Shown: piece by piece, positions 27,414 through 36,589 of the stretch
Numbering within the stretch: position 1 is the stretch's first letter
Layout of the letters: each line of letters opens with the position of its first letter
Assembly (NCBI GenBank): GCA_028223755.1
Contig: JAOIUY010000008.1
Location: forward strand, 50,718-114,717
DNA: 64,000 bases
Source of the DNA: Pseudomonadales bacterium
Lineage (GTDB): Bacteria; Pseudomonadota; Gammaproteobacteria; Pseudomonadales; UBA7434
Reading direction: 5' to 3'
Made by a program: the position numbers and the translations under genes
The notes under the pieces: model-generated
Seen by the model: only the letters and a program-made list of their open reading frames with translations
Database searches by the model: none
Told to the model about the DNA's origin: nothing

Positions 27414-27665
27414 TAAATCGTTTTACCTATTGACCGTTTTTTATTGCTAAGATATTCATCGAATAATGGCTGCTTTCAATATGATATCAATCGCGCCTAT
27501 CAAAAAATTCATAAACTAAAACAGTTCCCCATTATTACGTCAACAATTACAAACATTTTATCACAGCGCTTTCCAGAAAATTTTATGATAATGAACGCTT
27601 ACCACTGATAATTTATTGATCACTGGCCACATCATTATCCATTCACTCTCTCATTAGATCTAGCT

Positions 27666-28934
27666 ATGCCAAAAAAAAATGCATTTTACGCACAATCAGG
27701 TGGTGTTACCGCTGTTATTAACGCCTCAGCCTGTGGTGTTATTGAAACGGCTAAAGCCAGCAAGGCAATTGGTACTGTCTATGCAGGCAAAAATGGCATT
27801 TTAGGTGCATTAAATGAAGAGCTGATCGATACCAGTAAAGAAACAGCCGCTACCATTCGGCAATTGCGGCACACGCCAAGCGGCGCATTTGGCTCATGCC
27901 GTTACAAATTAAAAAGTATTGATGATAGCCGCGCCGAATATCAACGACTCATAGAAGTCTTTAAAGCTCATAATATTGGCCACTTTTTTTATAATGGTGG
28001 CGGTGATTCACAGGATACCACCCACAAGCTCGCCGAGTTCAGCGCCGAAGTTGGCTACCCACTCAACTGTATTGGTATTCCTAAAACCATCGATAATGAC
28101 CTACCGCTAACCGATAACTGCCCTGGCTTTGGCTCGGTAGCTAAATATGTTGCTATCTCAACCAAAGAAGCCGCTCTTGATATTGCCTCTATGTGTGAGT
28201 CATCGACCAAGGTTTTTATTCTTGAAGTGATGGGCAGAAACGCCGGATGGATCGCTGCAGCGGGCGGACTGGCGATACAAGAAGATGGCGATGCTCCGCA
28301 TATGATTATCTTTCCAGAAATTCCTTTTGAGCGCGAAAAGTTTTTACGGCGCGTCAATCAGAATGTCAAAAAACATGGCTACTGCGTTATTGTCGCTTCC
28401 GAAGGCGCCCAAGATGCCGCTGGACAATATCTCTCGGGTAGCACAGGCACCGACGCCTTTGGCCATATCCAACTGGGTGGCGTTGCCCCGACATTGGCCG
28501 AAATGATAAAGCGCAAATTTGGCTATAAATATCACTGGGCAATGGCCGATTATCTCCAGCGCTCAGCTCGACATATCGCCTCAAAAACGGATGTTGAACA
28601 GGCTTATGCACTTGGCGAGGCTGCCGTTCAATTTGCGCTAGCAGGAAAAACCGCTGTTATGCCAACAATCGTTAGAGGCAAAGGCAAGCAATACCGCTGG
28701 GAAATTGGTGAAGCACCGCTCGCTAAGGTGGCTAATGTCGAAAAAATGCTGCCGCGTCACTTTATTAGCCGCGATGGCTGGGGTATTACAGAGGCGGCAA
28801 GAAGCTATTTAACACCGCTAATTGCTGGCGAAGACTACCCACCCTATAAAAATGGCCTTCCCGTCTATGCTCGGCTTAAAAAGGTGCTCGCCGAAAAAAA
28901 GCTACCAAAACGCCGAAAACGCCGAAAACGCTGA
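27666..28934 (+). CDS. 6-phosphofructokinase, pyrophosphate-type
   Basis: A 422-residue enzyme phosphorylating fructose 6-phosphate. PKTIDNDLPLTD (near 140-151) has Lys where ATP-PFKs have Gly, and the nucleotide loop reads NGGGDSQDT rather than the ATP-type GGDGS; both point to pyrophosphate as phosphoryl donor. MGRNAGWIAA and MIIFPEIPF are also family segments. The C-terminus ends in a very basic tail (KRRKRRKR) encoded by a short CGCCGAAAA repeat. The gene for inorganic pyrophosphatase follows 348 bp downstream on the same strand, so PPi producers and consumers are linked here. Confidence 0.88.
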   Translation: MPKKNAFYAQSGGVTAVINASACGVIETAKASKAIGTVYAGKNGILGALNEELIDTSKETAATIRQLRHTPSGAFGSCRYKLKSIDDSRAEYQRLIEVFKAHNIGHFFYNGGGDSQDTTHKLAEFSAEVGYPLNCIGIPKTIDNDLPLTDNCPGFGSVAKYVAISTKEAALDIASMCESSTKVFILEVMGRNAGWIAAAGGLAIQEDGDAPHMIIFPEIPFEREKFLRRVNQNVKKHGYCVIVASEGAQDAAGQYLSGSTGTDAFGHIQLGGVAPTLAEMIKRKFGYKYHWAMADYLQRSARHIASKTDVEQAYALGEAAVQFALAGKTAVMPTIVRGKGKQYRWEIGEAPLAKVANVEKMLPRHFISRDGWGITEAARSYLTPLIAGEDYPPYKNGLPVYARLKKVLAEKKLPKRRKRRKR

Positions 28935-29002
28935 TTTAAACCCTAAATCAAACCCTAATTGAAGCCCCGTAAAAGCATAATCAAAACCTAGCCAATGCAA
29001 TT

Positions 29003-29032
29003 TTGGCTTAATGAGTGGCGGTCTGGTATCAT
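29003..29032 (+). promoter_or_regulatory. Candidate sigma-70 promoter for ppa, and gene-less leader
   Basis: In the 348-bp gap between the phosphofructokinase and ppa genes, TTGGCT (29003-29008) and TATCAT (29027-29032) are 18 bp apart with an upstream TGG extended -10 and a G+C-rich discriminator (CCGCGCCC), as in stringently controlled promoters. This would give a leader of about 240 nt. I see no RNA gene or ORF in the rest of the gap; a weak hairpin lies near 29203-29221. Confidence 0.4.
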
Positions 29033-29282
29033 CCGCGCCCGATTCTGCTGGTGAACGACTCTCTATATAAAGCGAGACATGCCAAGAGGCAGCGCGCCAA
29101 GTTCAGCCGCTAAAACGCGGGGTAATCTGATCTTCTAGCCCGTTTAAAGCAGACGAAGCAAGCGTTTTGCATTCCACCAGAAAGCAACACATTGATAACC
29201 GCATCGCTAAGTAGCGTTGCCAGCATTCACCAGACTGAACATTTTACTGAACATTTTATTGAACATATAGGTAGCTAATAGT

Positions 29283-29807
29283 ATGAGCATTAACGATATA
29301 CCCGCAGGCAAAAACCTCCCTGACGAAATCAACGTCATCATTGAAATTCCAGCGAACAGCGATCCGGTTAAGTACGAAGTCGACAAAGACACAGGCGCAT
29401 TATTAGTTGATCGCTTTATGGCAACAGCCATGTTTTACCCATGTAACTATGGCTACATCCCTAACACTTTATCTGAAGATGGTGACCCGCTTGACGTGTT
29501 AGTGCCAACACCTTACCCATTAATCAATGGTGCGGTTATTAAATGTCGTCCTGTTGGCGTATTAAAAATGGAAGATGAGTCAGGCATCGATGCTAAATTA
29601 ATCGCGGTTCCTGTCGACAAGCTGTCTGTTATTTATCGTGACATTAAAGAGGCAACCGATTTGCCTGCACTATTACTTCAGCAAATCGAGCATTTCTTTG
29701 AGCACTACAAAGATCTTGAAAAAGGTAAGTGGGTCAAAGTACAAGGCTGGGCTGATGCGGCAGAAGCAAAAGCTGAAATTATTAAGGCGGTCGAAGCGGT
29801 TAAATAA
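29283..29807 (+). CDS. ppa: Inorganic pyrophosphatase (family I)
   Basis: A 174-residue cytoplasmic enzyme hydrolysing PPi to two phosphates. It has the family I residues: [17 protein letters not shown] near 20-36, the [11 protein letters not shown] strand and the signature DGDPLDVLV (near 66-74) with the three metal-binding Asp. Size matches bacterial hexameric enzymes. It is followed by a strong rho-independent terminator 30 bp after the stop codon. The preceding PPi-dependent phosphofructokinase competes for the same metabolite. Confidence 0.96.
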   Translation: MSINDIPAGKNLPDEINVIIEIPANSDPVKYEVDKDTGALLVDRFMATAMFYPCNYGYIPNTLSEDGDPLDVLVPTPYPLINGAVIKCRPVGVLKMEDESGIDAKLIAVPVDKLSVIYRDIKEATDLPALLLQQIEHFFEHYKDLEKGKWVKVQGWADAAEAKAEIIKAVEAVK

Positions 29808-29836
29808 CCCTTGTGGATAGCTAAAAAATCAGCAAT

Positions 29837-29864
29837 AAAAAGGCCAGCAAATGCTGGCCTTTTT
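29837..29864. terminator. Bidirectional rho-independent terminator after ppa
   Basis: AGGCCAGCA / TGCTGGCCT stem (29841-29860, two-base loop) flanked by A and T runs on the two sides. It can end ppa (+) and the convergent basic-protein gene (-) alike. Confidence 0.9.
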
Positions 29865-29918
29865 ATTGCGCTATTTAATGCATTTCTAATGAACTTTTAA
29901 TGCACTATCACTGTACCA

Positions 29919-30443
29919 CTAACGTTTCTTCTTTTTAGCAACAGTTTTTTTAGCAGCTGATTTTTTCGCAACTCGCTTAGGTATTGCCGCCAATAGCTCT
30001 TTGTATAACTTACTCGCCTTACCAATACTTTTATGTTTTGCAAAAGTATCAACAGCCATTTTCCATGCTGTCGCTTTACCATGCGCATTAATTGAATAAC
30101 TGGTGCAAATGATTTTCCCATCGGCCTCTGATGCAATACCCACTTGAAAAATCGGTGTCTTCGTCCCACTTTTTTCAGTTTTCACTAAATAACTGATACC
30201 GCGTACAGAACCATTAGGATTAAAACAACGTGCTGCCTTATTCGCTTTTTTCGCCTTAACCTGAGAAACGGCAAGCTCGCTATCTCTATTAACTGCCTCC
30301 TTCTCGATTTTCTTTTTTATCGAACCGTTAAGTCGTTTGCCACCTTTCTTTAAGCTAAAATACTCTTGAAATAATTTTGCATCGACTGTTCGACGAACCC
30401 TATAACCATAAAACGCTTCATTATCTAAAAGTTTTACACTCAC
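29919..30443 (-). CDS. Small basic protein, possible AP2-like domain with lysine-rich tail
   Basis: A 174-residue protein I do not recognise with certainty. The central part (about 85-140: VRGISYLVKTEKSG, then a three-strand-like stretch and a helix TAWKMAVDTFAKH) resembles the AP2/integrase-type DNA-binding fold. The last 25 residues are an Ala/Lys-rich histone-H1-like tail (KKSAAKKTVAKKKKR). Lysine and arginine are abundant throughout, so nucleic-acid binding is likely. It is monocistronic, converges on ppa, and is probably ended by the shared terminator. The DNA-binding role is inference. Confidence 0.55.
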   Translation of the reverse strand: MSVKLLDNEAFYGYRVRRTVDAKLFQEYFSLKKGGKRLNGSIKKKIEKEAVNRDSELAVSQVKAKKANKAARCFNPNGSVRGISYLVKTEKSGTKTPIFQVGIASEADGKIICTSYSINAHGKATAWKMAVDTFAKHKSIGKASKLYKELLAAIPKRVAKKSAAKKTVAKKKKR

Positions 30444-30811
30444 TGTATTTCTCCATCACTAATTTATCGATAAGTACTCATTAACTGTTGAATAATGCGC
30501 TTATAGATAACTCATCTTGTGGAGCTGGAGATGAACTGCACTTCACACTTCATCTCTTCCTCCATATCATCAGCATTATCAACATCCCTTGTGTCCTTAT
30601 TTATTTATTTTTTATCCAGACCTTTTATTCACATACTCTTGTTCACATACTCTTTTTAACACCCTCCTCTAATACTCACTATTTTTTACTCACTAAAAAT
30701 ATGCAAAATCAAGGGAGCTGGAGTTACGAATTGGTCGTTAAATCATTTTGAAAATCAAAACTAGGACAATTGATGCGGTCTAATCGTTCAACTTAGCAAC
30801 AAATTTATTTG
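30444..30811. other. Gene-less stretch upstream of the basic-protein gene
   Basis: About 370 bp, T-rich on the plus strand. It should hold the promoter of the basic-protein gene (-), but I see no clear -35/-10 pair. An 87-codon frame on the plus strand has no ribosome site or family resemblance and looks spurious. Confidence 0.4.
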
Positions 30812-30841
30812 CATAAAAAACTATGCCGCCGTGGTGCGGCA
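30812..30841 (-). terminator. Rho-independent terminator downstream of cysE
   Basis: Read on the minus strand: TGCCGC / GCGGCA stem with a six-base loop followed by TAGTTTTTTAT. It lies about 87 bp after the cysE stop codon. Confidence 0.7.
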
Positions 30842-30927
30842 GAAAAACTCAGCTACTGGAGGTTTTTGTAAAAAGAAGAAAGCGTAAAGCGTAAAAAAAT
30901 GCGACAGTTAAAGACAATAACTAATTG

Positions 30928-31710
30928 TTAGCTATCTATTTTTTGGTCCATTGATAGCGATGGATTTTTCTCTGCGGGTCGACCAACGACTTTCGCGGGT
31001 ACGCCGGCAACAGTAACATGTGACGGTACCGATTCAAGGACAACACTGCCCGCCCCCACTTTAGAACCTGCACCCACCGTGATATCACCGAATATTTTCG
31101 CGCCGGCGCTAATTAATACACCTTCACCAATACTCGGATGCCGCTTACTCGTACCGTTACCGGTGCCACCCAATGTCACGCCGTGAAGTAACGAAACGTT
31201 GTCGCCGACTTCTGCCGTTTCACCAATCACAAGACCCGTTGCATGATCAACCATTAAACCCTGACCTAACTTAGCGGCAGGATGAATATCAACACAGCAT
31301 AAAACACTGACACTATGCTGAATATAACGTGCAATAGATTTTCGATGGTTCCGCCACAAATAATGAGAGAAGCGCTGTGCCTGAATGGCCAAATATCCCT
31401 TAAAAAACAAAAACGGGCGACAGTAATTATCACAGGCTGGATCACGCTCAAAGTAAGCATCAACATCAGCTAATGCCGCCTGAGCTAAAATTGGATCGGC
31501 CTCTAATACCTCGGTAAAAAGCTCGTTGAGCATCTGCTCTGATACCGTTTCGCTGCCTAACTGTGCTGCAATATGAAAAGCTAATGCTGACTCAAAGCTG
31601 TCATGATTAATCACATGATTGTGGTAGAAACTTGTTAGCATCAACTCATCACTCGCCATACTAACCGCTTGGCTATGCATTTGAGGCCATATAGATTGCA
31701 AGTTTTTCAC
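30928..31710 (-). CDS. cysE: Serine O-acetyltransferase
   Basis: A 260-residue enzyme acetylating L-serine for cysteine synthesis. It has an N-terminal alpha-helical domain (about 1-140) and a left-handed beta-helix of hexapeptide repeats (about 145-235: IHPAAKLGQGLMVDHATGLVIGE and following). The acetyl-CoA/serine His residues are visible in VDHATG and LLHGVTLGG. Length fits the E. coli type, and the C-terminus (ending MDQKIDS) may carry the peptide that binds cysteine synthase, though the usual terminal Ile is absent. It is a single gene with its own terminator. Confidence 0.93.
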   Translation of the reverse strand: MKNLQSIWPQMHSQAVSMASDELMLTSFYHNHVINHDSFESALAFHIAAQLGSETVSEQMLNELFTEVLEADPILAQAALADVDAYFERDPACDNYCRPFLFFKGYLAIQAQRFSHYLWRNHRKSIARYIQHSVSVLCCVDIHPAAKLGQGLMVDHATGLVIGETAEVGDNVSLLHGVTLGGTGNGTSKRHPSIGEGVLISAGAKIFGDITVGAGSKVGAGSVVLESVPSHVTVAGVPAKVVGRPAEKNPSLSMDQKIDS

Positions 31711-31785
31711 CGATCACTTTCCTTTTAATTTTTTTAAGCGTCAGCTTTACCAACACTGTTCATCTATTCACAATAAATACGTGCG

Positions 31786-32460
31786 CTAATAAGCAATATA
31801 CCGAGCAAATATCTCATCAAAATTTTCCAGTACCGTATCGCGTAACCGCATATCTTTTTCTTTTTTCAAAACGTTATACAGTGTCTCAGCATTAAGCAAT
31901 CGTGAAAAATGTTCTGCCGTTACTTGATGACTTAAATGCCAGCGCTCAGGAGCCACACCACCATCAATAACGCCCTGATAAGGCCGATAAAATCCGTTAG
32001 CCTGCTGCTTATCTATTTGATCGTCTAACCAATCATGCAATGGCGCAAATACTCCCCCGCGCTCTACTTCATCATCAATTAACTGCACATTGAAATCTGA
32101 CGGTACAGCAGCACGATCGTAGACATCAATATCTGTGCCCCAATGATGACGCGAACCACCTGGCAGTGCCGACCAACGCAATATGGCAAAAACGATGGAC
32201 CTGTCATCTAACTGCGCAACATCCAATAGCTCGCCGTTCGCATCAAGCAGTGGTCTCTGACCCTCGACTTTTTCATTCCAAATGACTAACTGTCGCTCAA
32301 AGCTGCGATACGCACTGACGGCAGCTAAATCAAACTCTACCGAGGAGGCAGCCGCTTGCAAAGCTGACCAATCATCAACAATATCTCGATGCAAAAATTG
32401 CTTATCTACAGCAATTAACGCGCTATCGTCTTTGCCAACCAGCTGGTCTATGGATATCAA
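31786..32460 (-). CDS. M15-family D-alanyl-D-alanine carboxypeptidase-like peptidase
   Basis: A 224-residue VanY/DacB-like zinc peptidase. It has VSAYRSFERQLVIWNEK (substrate-binding Arg segment), SRHHWGTDIDVYD with the first His and Asp zinc ligands, and PERWHLSHQ with the catalytic Glu and last His ligand. It should trim the terminal D-Ala from murein stem peptides or act as an L,D/D,D peptidase. No signal peptide is seen in this frame, which is unusual if the substrate is periplasmic; a cytoplasmic role in murein recycling or an alternative start cannot be excluded. It lies 75 bp upstream of cysE on the same strand. Confidence 0.82.
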   Translation of the reverse strand: MISIDQLVGKDDSALIAVDKQFLHRDIVDDWSALQAAASSVEFDLAAVSAYRSFERQLVIWNEKVEGQRPLLDANGELLDVAQLDDRSIVFAILRWSALPGGSRHHWGTDIDVYDRAAVPSDFNVQLIDDEVERGGVFAPLHDWLDDQIDKQQANGFYRPYQGVIDGGVAPERWHLSHQVTAEHFSRLLNAETLYNVLKKEKDMRLRDTVLENFDEIFARYIAY

Positions 32461-32614
32461 AAAAACCTCTTACCTTGAAATACTGATCACAAATGAGCAG
32501 TAGTCAAACAATAATAAGTGATAATAAGCGAAGCCCTAGTAAAAAGAAAAGCACATCCCCTTATCAATAGGGTTTCTTTTTGCCATCCTTGGCATCCACA
32601 AGCTTTAGAAAAGG

Positions 32615-32620
32615 TATAAT
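32615..32620 (+). promoter_or_regulatory. Candidate -10 box for the Rieske protein gene
   Basis: A perfect TATAAT stands 74 bp before the start codon. The best -35-like hexamer (TTGGCA at 32589-32594) is 20 bp away, longer than ideal, so this is tentative. Confidence 0.3.
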
Positions 32621-32693
32621 CGTTTTATTGAGCAGCTATTTATAAGAGCTAGCCACAACCGATAACAACCATCTATAAAGAGCACCGCAAGTC

Positions 32694-33026
32694 ATGACCC
32701 GTTTATGCCATATTAATGATATTGATGAAGGCGCCTCTATGGGCTTTGAAATTGCTGACAAAAAGCTGTTTGCAGTTAAAAAAGACGCTGCGATTCACGT
32801 TTATGAAAATCGATGCCCTCACCTAGGCATTGAGCTTGAATGGTTAGAAAATCAATTTCTCGACCCCGATGGCGCCTTGATTCAATGCTCAACACATGGC
32901 GCATTATTCCTAATCGAAGACGGCAACTGCATCTCTGGACCCTGTGCTGGTGAGCAGCTAAGGCGCATTGAGACTGTGGTTCAGGCCGATGAAATCTTTC
33001 TCACCGATGAATTCAGCGCCGACTAA
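32694..33026 (+). CDS. Rieske [2Fe-2S] domain protein
   Basis: A 110-residue single-domain Rieske ferredoxin-like protein. The cluster ligands are clear: CPHLG (C41, H43) and CSTHGALF (C65, H68). The spacing and lack of a signal peptide point to a soluble cytoplasmic electron carrier of the NirD/ferredoxin-component type. No oxygenase or reductase gene is adjacent, so its partner is unknown. It starts with ATG and reads towards dksA but is separated from it by 435 bp. Confidence 0.88.
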   Translation: MTRLCHINDIDEGASMGFEIADKKLFAVKKDAAIHVYENRCPHLGIELEWLENQFLDPDGALIQCSTHGALFLIEDGNCISGPCAGEQLRRIETVVQADEIFLTDEFSAD

Positions 33027-33461
33027 CACTTCTTCTTAAACGCCCATGCCGGCCTGAAACGGTTGCGAATAAAATACTTAAAATGTTGTCCAAGATAAGC
33101 TCTGGACAGGCATCTTGCATCTCGTTAAGTGAATTAGGTATGGATTGCCAACAGATTTTCTGATAAATTCGCTGCCCTTCGATAACTTGTGTAACAGAAA
33201 CACCGCCGAGTTATGTGTAATCCCTGACACGGAAGGCAGCGCCAAAACAAAATACATTGATATCCGCTTATTATTTAAGCAGTTTTTGATGCAAAAATAG
33301 CTATAAAATGCCGCAAGCGTCCCGATTTTTTTACGAATAATGATGAGACGTTTAGCGTAGGGAAGTAGGGCAAGGAGCGTAAAGCAAAACCTTGCAAACA
33401 AAAAGTGAAGACACTAAACAATACATTATGTATTCAGCAAATTGATTAAGAGATTTTCAAG
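33027..33461 (+). other. Gene-less region upstream of dksA
   Basis: A 435-bp non-coding stretch. A TATAAA box with a G+C-containing discriminator (ATGCCGC) at 33302-33307 could be the dksA promoter -10, leaving a leader of about 150 nt; I cannot find a matching -35. No RNA gene was recognised. Long frames on the minus strand here lack family resemblance. Confidence 0.35.
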
Positions 33462-33905
33462 ATGCCTCGCAAGAAAAAAAGCACCGCTACCGAAAGCTTC
33501 CAGAATTTTACGCCTTATAAGCCTAAAAAAGGCGAACAGTATATGTGCGAACCGCAATTGGATCATTTCAAATCCATTTTGCTGAACTGGAAAGCACAGT
33601 TGATGGAAGAAGTTGACCGCACCGTTACTCATATGAAAGACGAAGCTGCTAACTTTCCTGATCCAGCCGACCGCGCAACACAAGAAGAAGAGTTTAGTCT
33701 TGAATTGCGCGCCCGTGATCGCGAGCGCAAGCTGATTCGAAAAATTGACAGCACGATCGACCTAATCGATGCTGATGACTACGGCCATTGTGTTGCCTGT
33801 GGTGTTGAAATCGGCATTAAACGACTAGAAGCACGCCCCACAGCTACCTTGTGTATCGACTGTAAAACACTCGATGAAATCAAGGAAAAGCAACAACTCG
33901 GTTAA
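33462..33905 (+). CDS. dksA: RNA polymerase-binding transcription factor DksA
   Basis: A 147-residue stringent-response cofactor that binds the RNA polymerase secondary channel with ppGpp. It has a coiled coil with the tip motif DPADRA (D67 and D70, the functional acidic residues) and a four-cysteine zinc finger (C110, C113, C131, C134). Length is normal. It heads the conserved dksA-gluQ-cbrB-pcnB block. The promoter should lie in the 435-bp gap upstream. Confidence 0.97.
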   Translation: MPRKKKSTATESFQNFTPYKPKKGEQYMCEPQLDHFKSILLNWKAQLMEEVDRTVTHMKDEAANFPDPADRATQEEEFSLELRARDRERKLIRKIDSTIDLIDADDYGHCVACGVEIGIKRLEARPTATLCIDCKTLDEIKEKQQLG

Positions 33906-33927
33906 TCAGCATATTAGCCCTGTCTAA

Positions 33928-34839
33928 TTGCAGCGGCCTATCGTGACAACTCACATAGGCCGATTCGCGCCATCCCCTACTGGTCCACTCCATAGCGGCT
34001 CTCTACTTGCCGCCGTTGCAAGTTATCTCGATGCAAAATCCCATCAAGGTCAATGGCTACTTCGCATCGAAGATGTCGATCGCCTTCGCACCGTCAAAGG
34101 CGCGCGCGACAGCATATGCCACAGTCTTGAGCAACATGGTCTTAACTGGGATGGCGTTATTGAGTACCAAACTGACAATGATGATCGCTATCAAGCCGCA
34201 CTCGAACAATTACAACAGCAGCAACGCGTATTTTTTTGCTCCTGCACACGCACAGCCTTGCGACAAAATCCCGGCCCCTACCCAGGCACATGTCGAAAAG
34301 AAAAATCGAGCCATTATTTAGCCGCAACACCGCAGCAACCTGCCAGTCATTCGCTTCGATTTGAATGCGGTGAGGGACGCATCGATTTTACCGATCGGAT
34401 TCTTGGCCAGCAGTCTTTCGAGTTAGCGCAACTGGGAGACTTTATCCTTCGTCGACGAGACTCTTTATTTGCCTACCAACTAGCAGTGGTTATCGACGAT
34501 GCCCAACAAAGTGTTACCAGTGTGGTGCGTGGTGCTGATTTATTGAGCTCCACACCTTGGCAGATCGCGCTTCAACAAGCCCTCGATTTGCCCATTGTCG
34601 ACTATGCTCACCTACCGCTTATAACTCATGCTGATAACGGCCAGAAGTTAAGCAAACAAACTGGCGCACAAGCCATCGATAATACCGCAGCCGTGAGCAA
34701 CCTATGCCTTACCTTAAGCCAGCTCGGCCAGCAATTACCTGAACAAGCTCAAAGACTTAGCGTTAATCAGCTATTGGAATGGGCTATTGATCACTGGCAA
34801 ATTAATCGGGTCTCAAAAACCGCATTAATCGTCGATTAA
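33928..34839 (+). CDS. gluQ: Glutamyl-Q tRNA(Asp) synthetase
   Basis: A 303-residue truncated glutamyl-tRNA synthetase paralog that attaches glutamate to queuosine-34 of tRNA-Asp. IGRFAPSPTGPLHSGSLLAA contains the HIGH-like motif (HSGS), the zinc-binding cysteines CSC...C are at about 107-130, and the KMSKS-like motif reads KLSKQ. The anticodon-binding domain of GltX is absent, as in the family. The start codon is not ATG: TTG at 33928 or GTG at 33943 are both possible. It lies 22 bp after dksA, an order conserved in Gammaproteobacteria. Confidence 0.93.
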   Translation: MQRPIVTTHIGRFAPSPTGPLHSGSLLAAVASYLDAKSHQGQWLLRIEDVDRLRTVKGARDSICHSLEQHGLNWDGVIEYQTDNDDRYQAALEQLQQQQRVFFCSCTRTALRQNPGPYPGTCRKEKSSHYLAATPQQPASHSLRFECGEGRIDFTDRILGQQSFELAQLGDFILRRRDSLFAYQLAVVIDDAQQSVTSVVRGADLLSSTPWQIALQQALDLPIVDYAHLPLITHADNGQKLSKQTGAQAIDNTAAVSNLCLTLSQLGQQLPEQAQRLSVNQLLEWAIDHWQINRVSKTALIVD

Positions 34840-35081
34840 TACTGCGCGATTAAAAACCAGAAAAAGCTTTAATATCAAACAGTTTGACGTTTTATTGGAC
34901 AAGAAAGTAAGCCTTAAAACACCGACTTTAACGCAACTATTCTCCACTATAGTCATCAATATAAGGGTGACAAAAATTCGCATTTTGCGTTACAAACGGT
35001 TACAGTGCACGCCAGATTCGGAACAGTAAATCAGTCTATGCCTAATACAATTTCGTCATTCAAGCATTTAAGTAACGCGCT

Positions 35082-36524
35082 ATGAGAAACATCCTCGTTA
35101 TCGAAGGCGGCGCAGCCGATGAATCATCGTTAGCATCCACGCTGACACAGCTTGATTGCACGCCTACTTTTGTCGCCGATATTGCCGAAGCGAAACGACT
35201 CGGCTTCAATGGCTTTCAACTGCTGATATGCGATTTAACCTTAGCTGACGGTCTTGGTATTGAGTTAGTTAGCCAACAGCATAGCTGTCCCGTCATCATC
35301 CTCTCTAAAACCAAAGATAGCGCATCCATCGTAGAAGCCATGCGAGCAGGTGTCGCTGACTATATTATCTCGCCATTTGTTGAAGCTGACTTTAGTGCGG
35401 CACTTGAGCGCGTATTAAAAAAATCAGCAGCAGAGCAAACAGAAACGGTATCTGCTGATCCGCAAGCCGAACCCTTGTTAGGCATGATTGGTTCAAGCGA
35501 ATCGATGCAAACCGTTTATTCGCGCGTTCGCAAAGCGGCACCTACTCGCTCTACCATTCTTATTCGTGGTGAAACCGGAACAGGTAAAGAACTAATTGCT
35601 CGTGCCATCCATGATGCAAGTGATAGAGCAGATAAGCCTTTTATTGCCGTTAACTGCGCAGCAATCCCTGAAACATTAATAGAAGCCGAACTGTTTGGTC
35701 ATGAAAAAGGCGCATTTACTGGTGCTGCCAGCAAACGCTCAGGCTTAATTGAGGCAGCCGAAGGCGGTACTTTATTTTTGGATGAAATTGGTGAACTGCC
35801 CAGCGAAGCTCAAGCACGCTTGCTTCGCTTTATTCAAGAAAGTGAAATTCGTCGTATTGGCTCCAATGATGCTCATCGTGTCAATGTGAGATTGGTTGCT
35901 GCGACCCACCGTGATTTGAAAAAGCTAACCACTAATGGCGGCTTTCGTCCTGATTTATACTACCGAATTAATGTCGTTCGTATCGACTTACCATCGCTCA
36001 AACAGCGCGGCAATGATCTGCTTGAAATTGCCGAACACTTGTTAGAGAAAGCGGCTATTCGCCATGAAAAATCTGGCTTACATCTTTCACCAGAAGCTAT
36101 CCAAGTCATCAACAACTACACTTGGCCGGGCAATGTCAGAGAACTTGAAAATGTCATCGAGCGCGCAGCTATTATGTGTGAAGGGCTAGAAATCAATACC
36201 GATACACTCGAAATTGATACCGAGCTTAACGAAAGCAACCATTTTAACGCCGAGATACTGACGCCATTTACTGGCAACTATTTAGACCTTCAACAGCCTG
36301 TGCATGCAGCTAGCAACGAAACCAGCAGTCGTGACCATATGCCAGACCCTGCCGGTGAGCTGTCGCTAGAAGACTACTTTCAGCGTTTTGTTCTCGAAAA
36401 TCAAGAACATATGAATGAAACCGAGCTAGCTAAAAAATTAGGTATCAGTCGTAAATGCCTATGGGAAAGACGGCAGCGACTCGCCATACCACGTAACAAA
36501 ACCAGCAATAAATCCTCTGACTAA
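35082..36524 (+). CDS. cbrB: CbrB-type sigma-54-dependent regulator with degenerate receiver
   Basis: A 480-residue NtrC-family activator. The receiver domain (1-115) keeps the phosphoacceptor Asp51 (LLICDLTL) and Ser75, but the acidic pair is E8-G9 and the conserved Lys of the KPF loop is Ser97 (ISPF). The AAA+ domain is intact: Walker A GETGTGKE (163-170) and sigma-54 contact loop GAFTGA (210-215). The C-terminus, LSLEDYFQRFVLEN through GISRKCLWERRQRL, is as I recall almost identical to Pseudomonas CbrB. CbrB normally answers the sensor CbrA and activates the small RNA CrcZ to relieve catabolite repression. Here cbrA is missing: only 242 bp separate this gene from gluQ. The neighbours gluQ and pcnB are those of Pseudomonas. 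Confidence 0.85.
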   Translation: MRNILVIEGGAADESSLASTLTQLDCTPTFVADIAEAKRLGFNGFQLLICDLTLADGLGIELVSQQHSCPVIILSKTKDSASIVEAMRAGVADYIISPFVEADFSAALERVLKKSAAEQTETVSADPQAEPLLGMIGSSESMQTVYSRVRKAAPTRSTILIRGETGTGKELIARAIHDASDRADKPFIAVNCAAIPETLIEAELFGHEKGAFTGAASKRSGLIEAAEGGTLFLDEIGELPSEAQARLLRFIQESEIRRIGSNDAHRVNVRLVAATHRDLKKLTTNGGFRPDLYYRINVVRIDLPSLKQRGNDLLEIAEHLLEKAAIRHEKSGLHLSPEAIQVINNYTWPGNVRELENVIERAAIMCEGLEINTDTLEIDTELNESNHFNAEILTPFTGNYLDLQQPVHAASNETSSRDHMPDPAGELSLEDYFQRFVLENQEHMNETELAKKLGISRKCLWERRQRLAIPRNKTSNKSSD

Positions 36525-36589
36525 GCCTCATTAAACACGCTCAATCCAGTCACTAAGCTCGTCTATTTCGTCTGGTCACCTCAGCCAAT

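Noticed and set aside
28910..28930. CGCCGAAAA microrepeat
   Set aside because: It encodes the basic C-terminal tail of the phosphofructokinase and is only two to three units long.
30488..30751. 87-codon frame on the plus strand in the gap before cysE
   Set aside because: No ribosome site, low-complexity hydrophobic composition from a T-rich stretch, no family resemblance.
33078..33401. 107-codon minus-strand frame in the dksA upstream region
   Set aside because: No family match, crosses the likely dksA promoter, no start signal.
34840..35081. Possible remnant of cbrA between gluQ and cbrB
   Set aside because: Only 242 bp, with no kinase-like coding sequence; it holds two GTTACA-like motifs that might be regulatory but are too weak to list.
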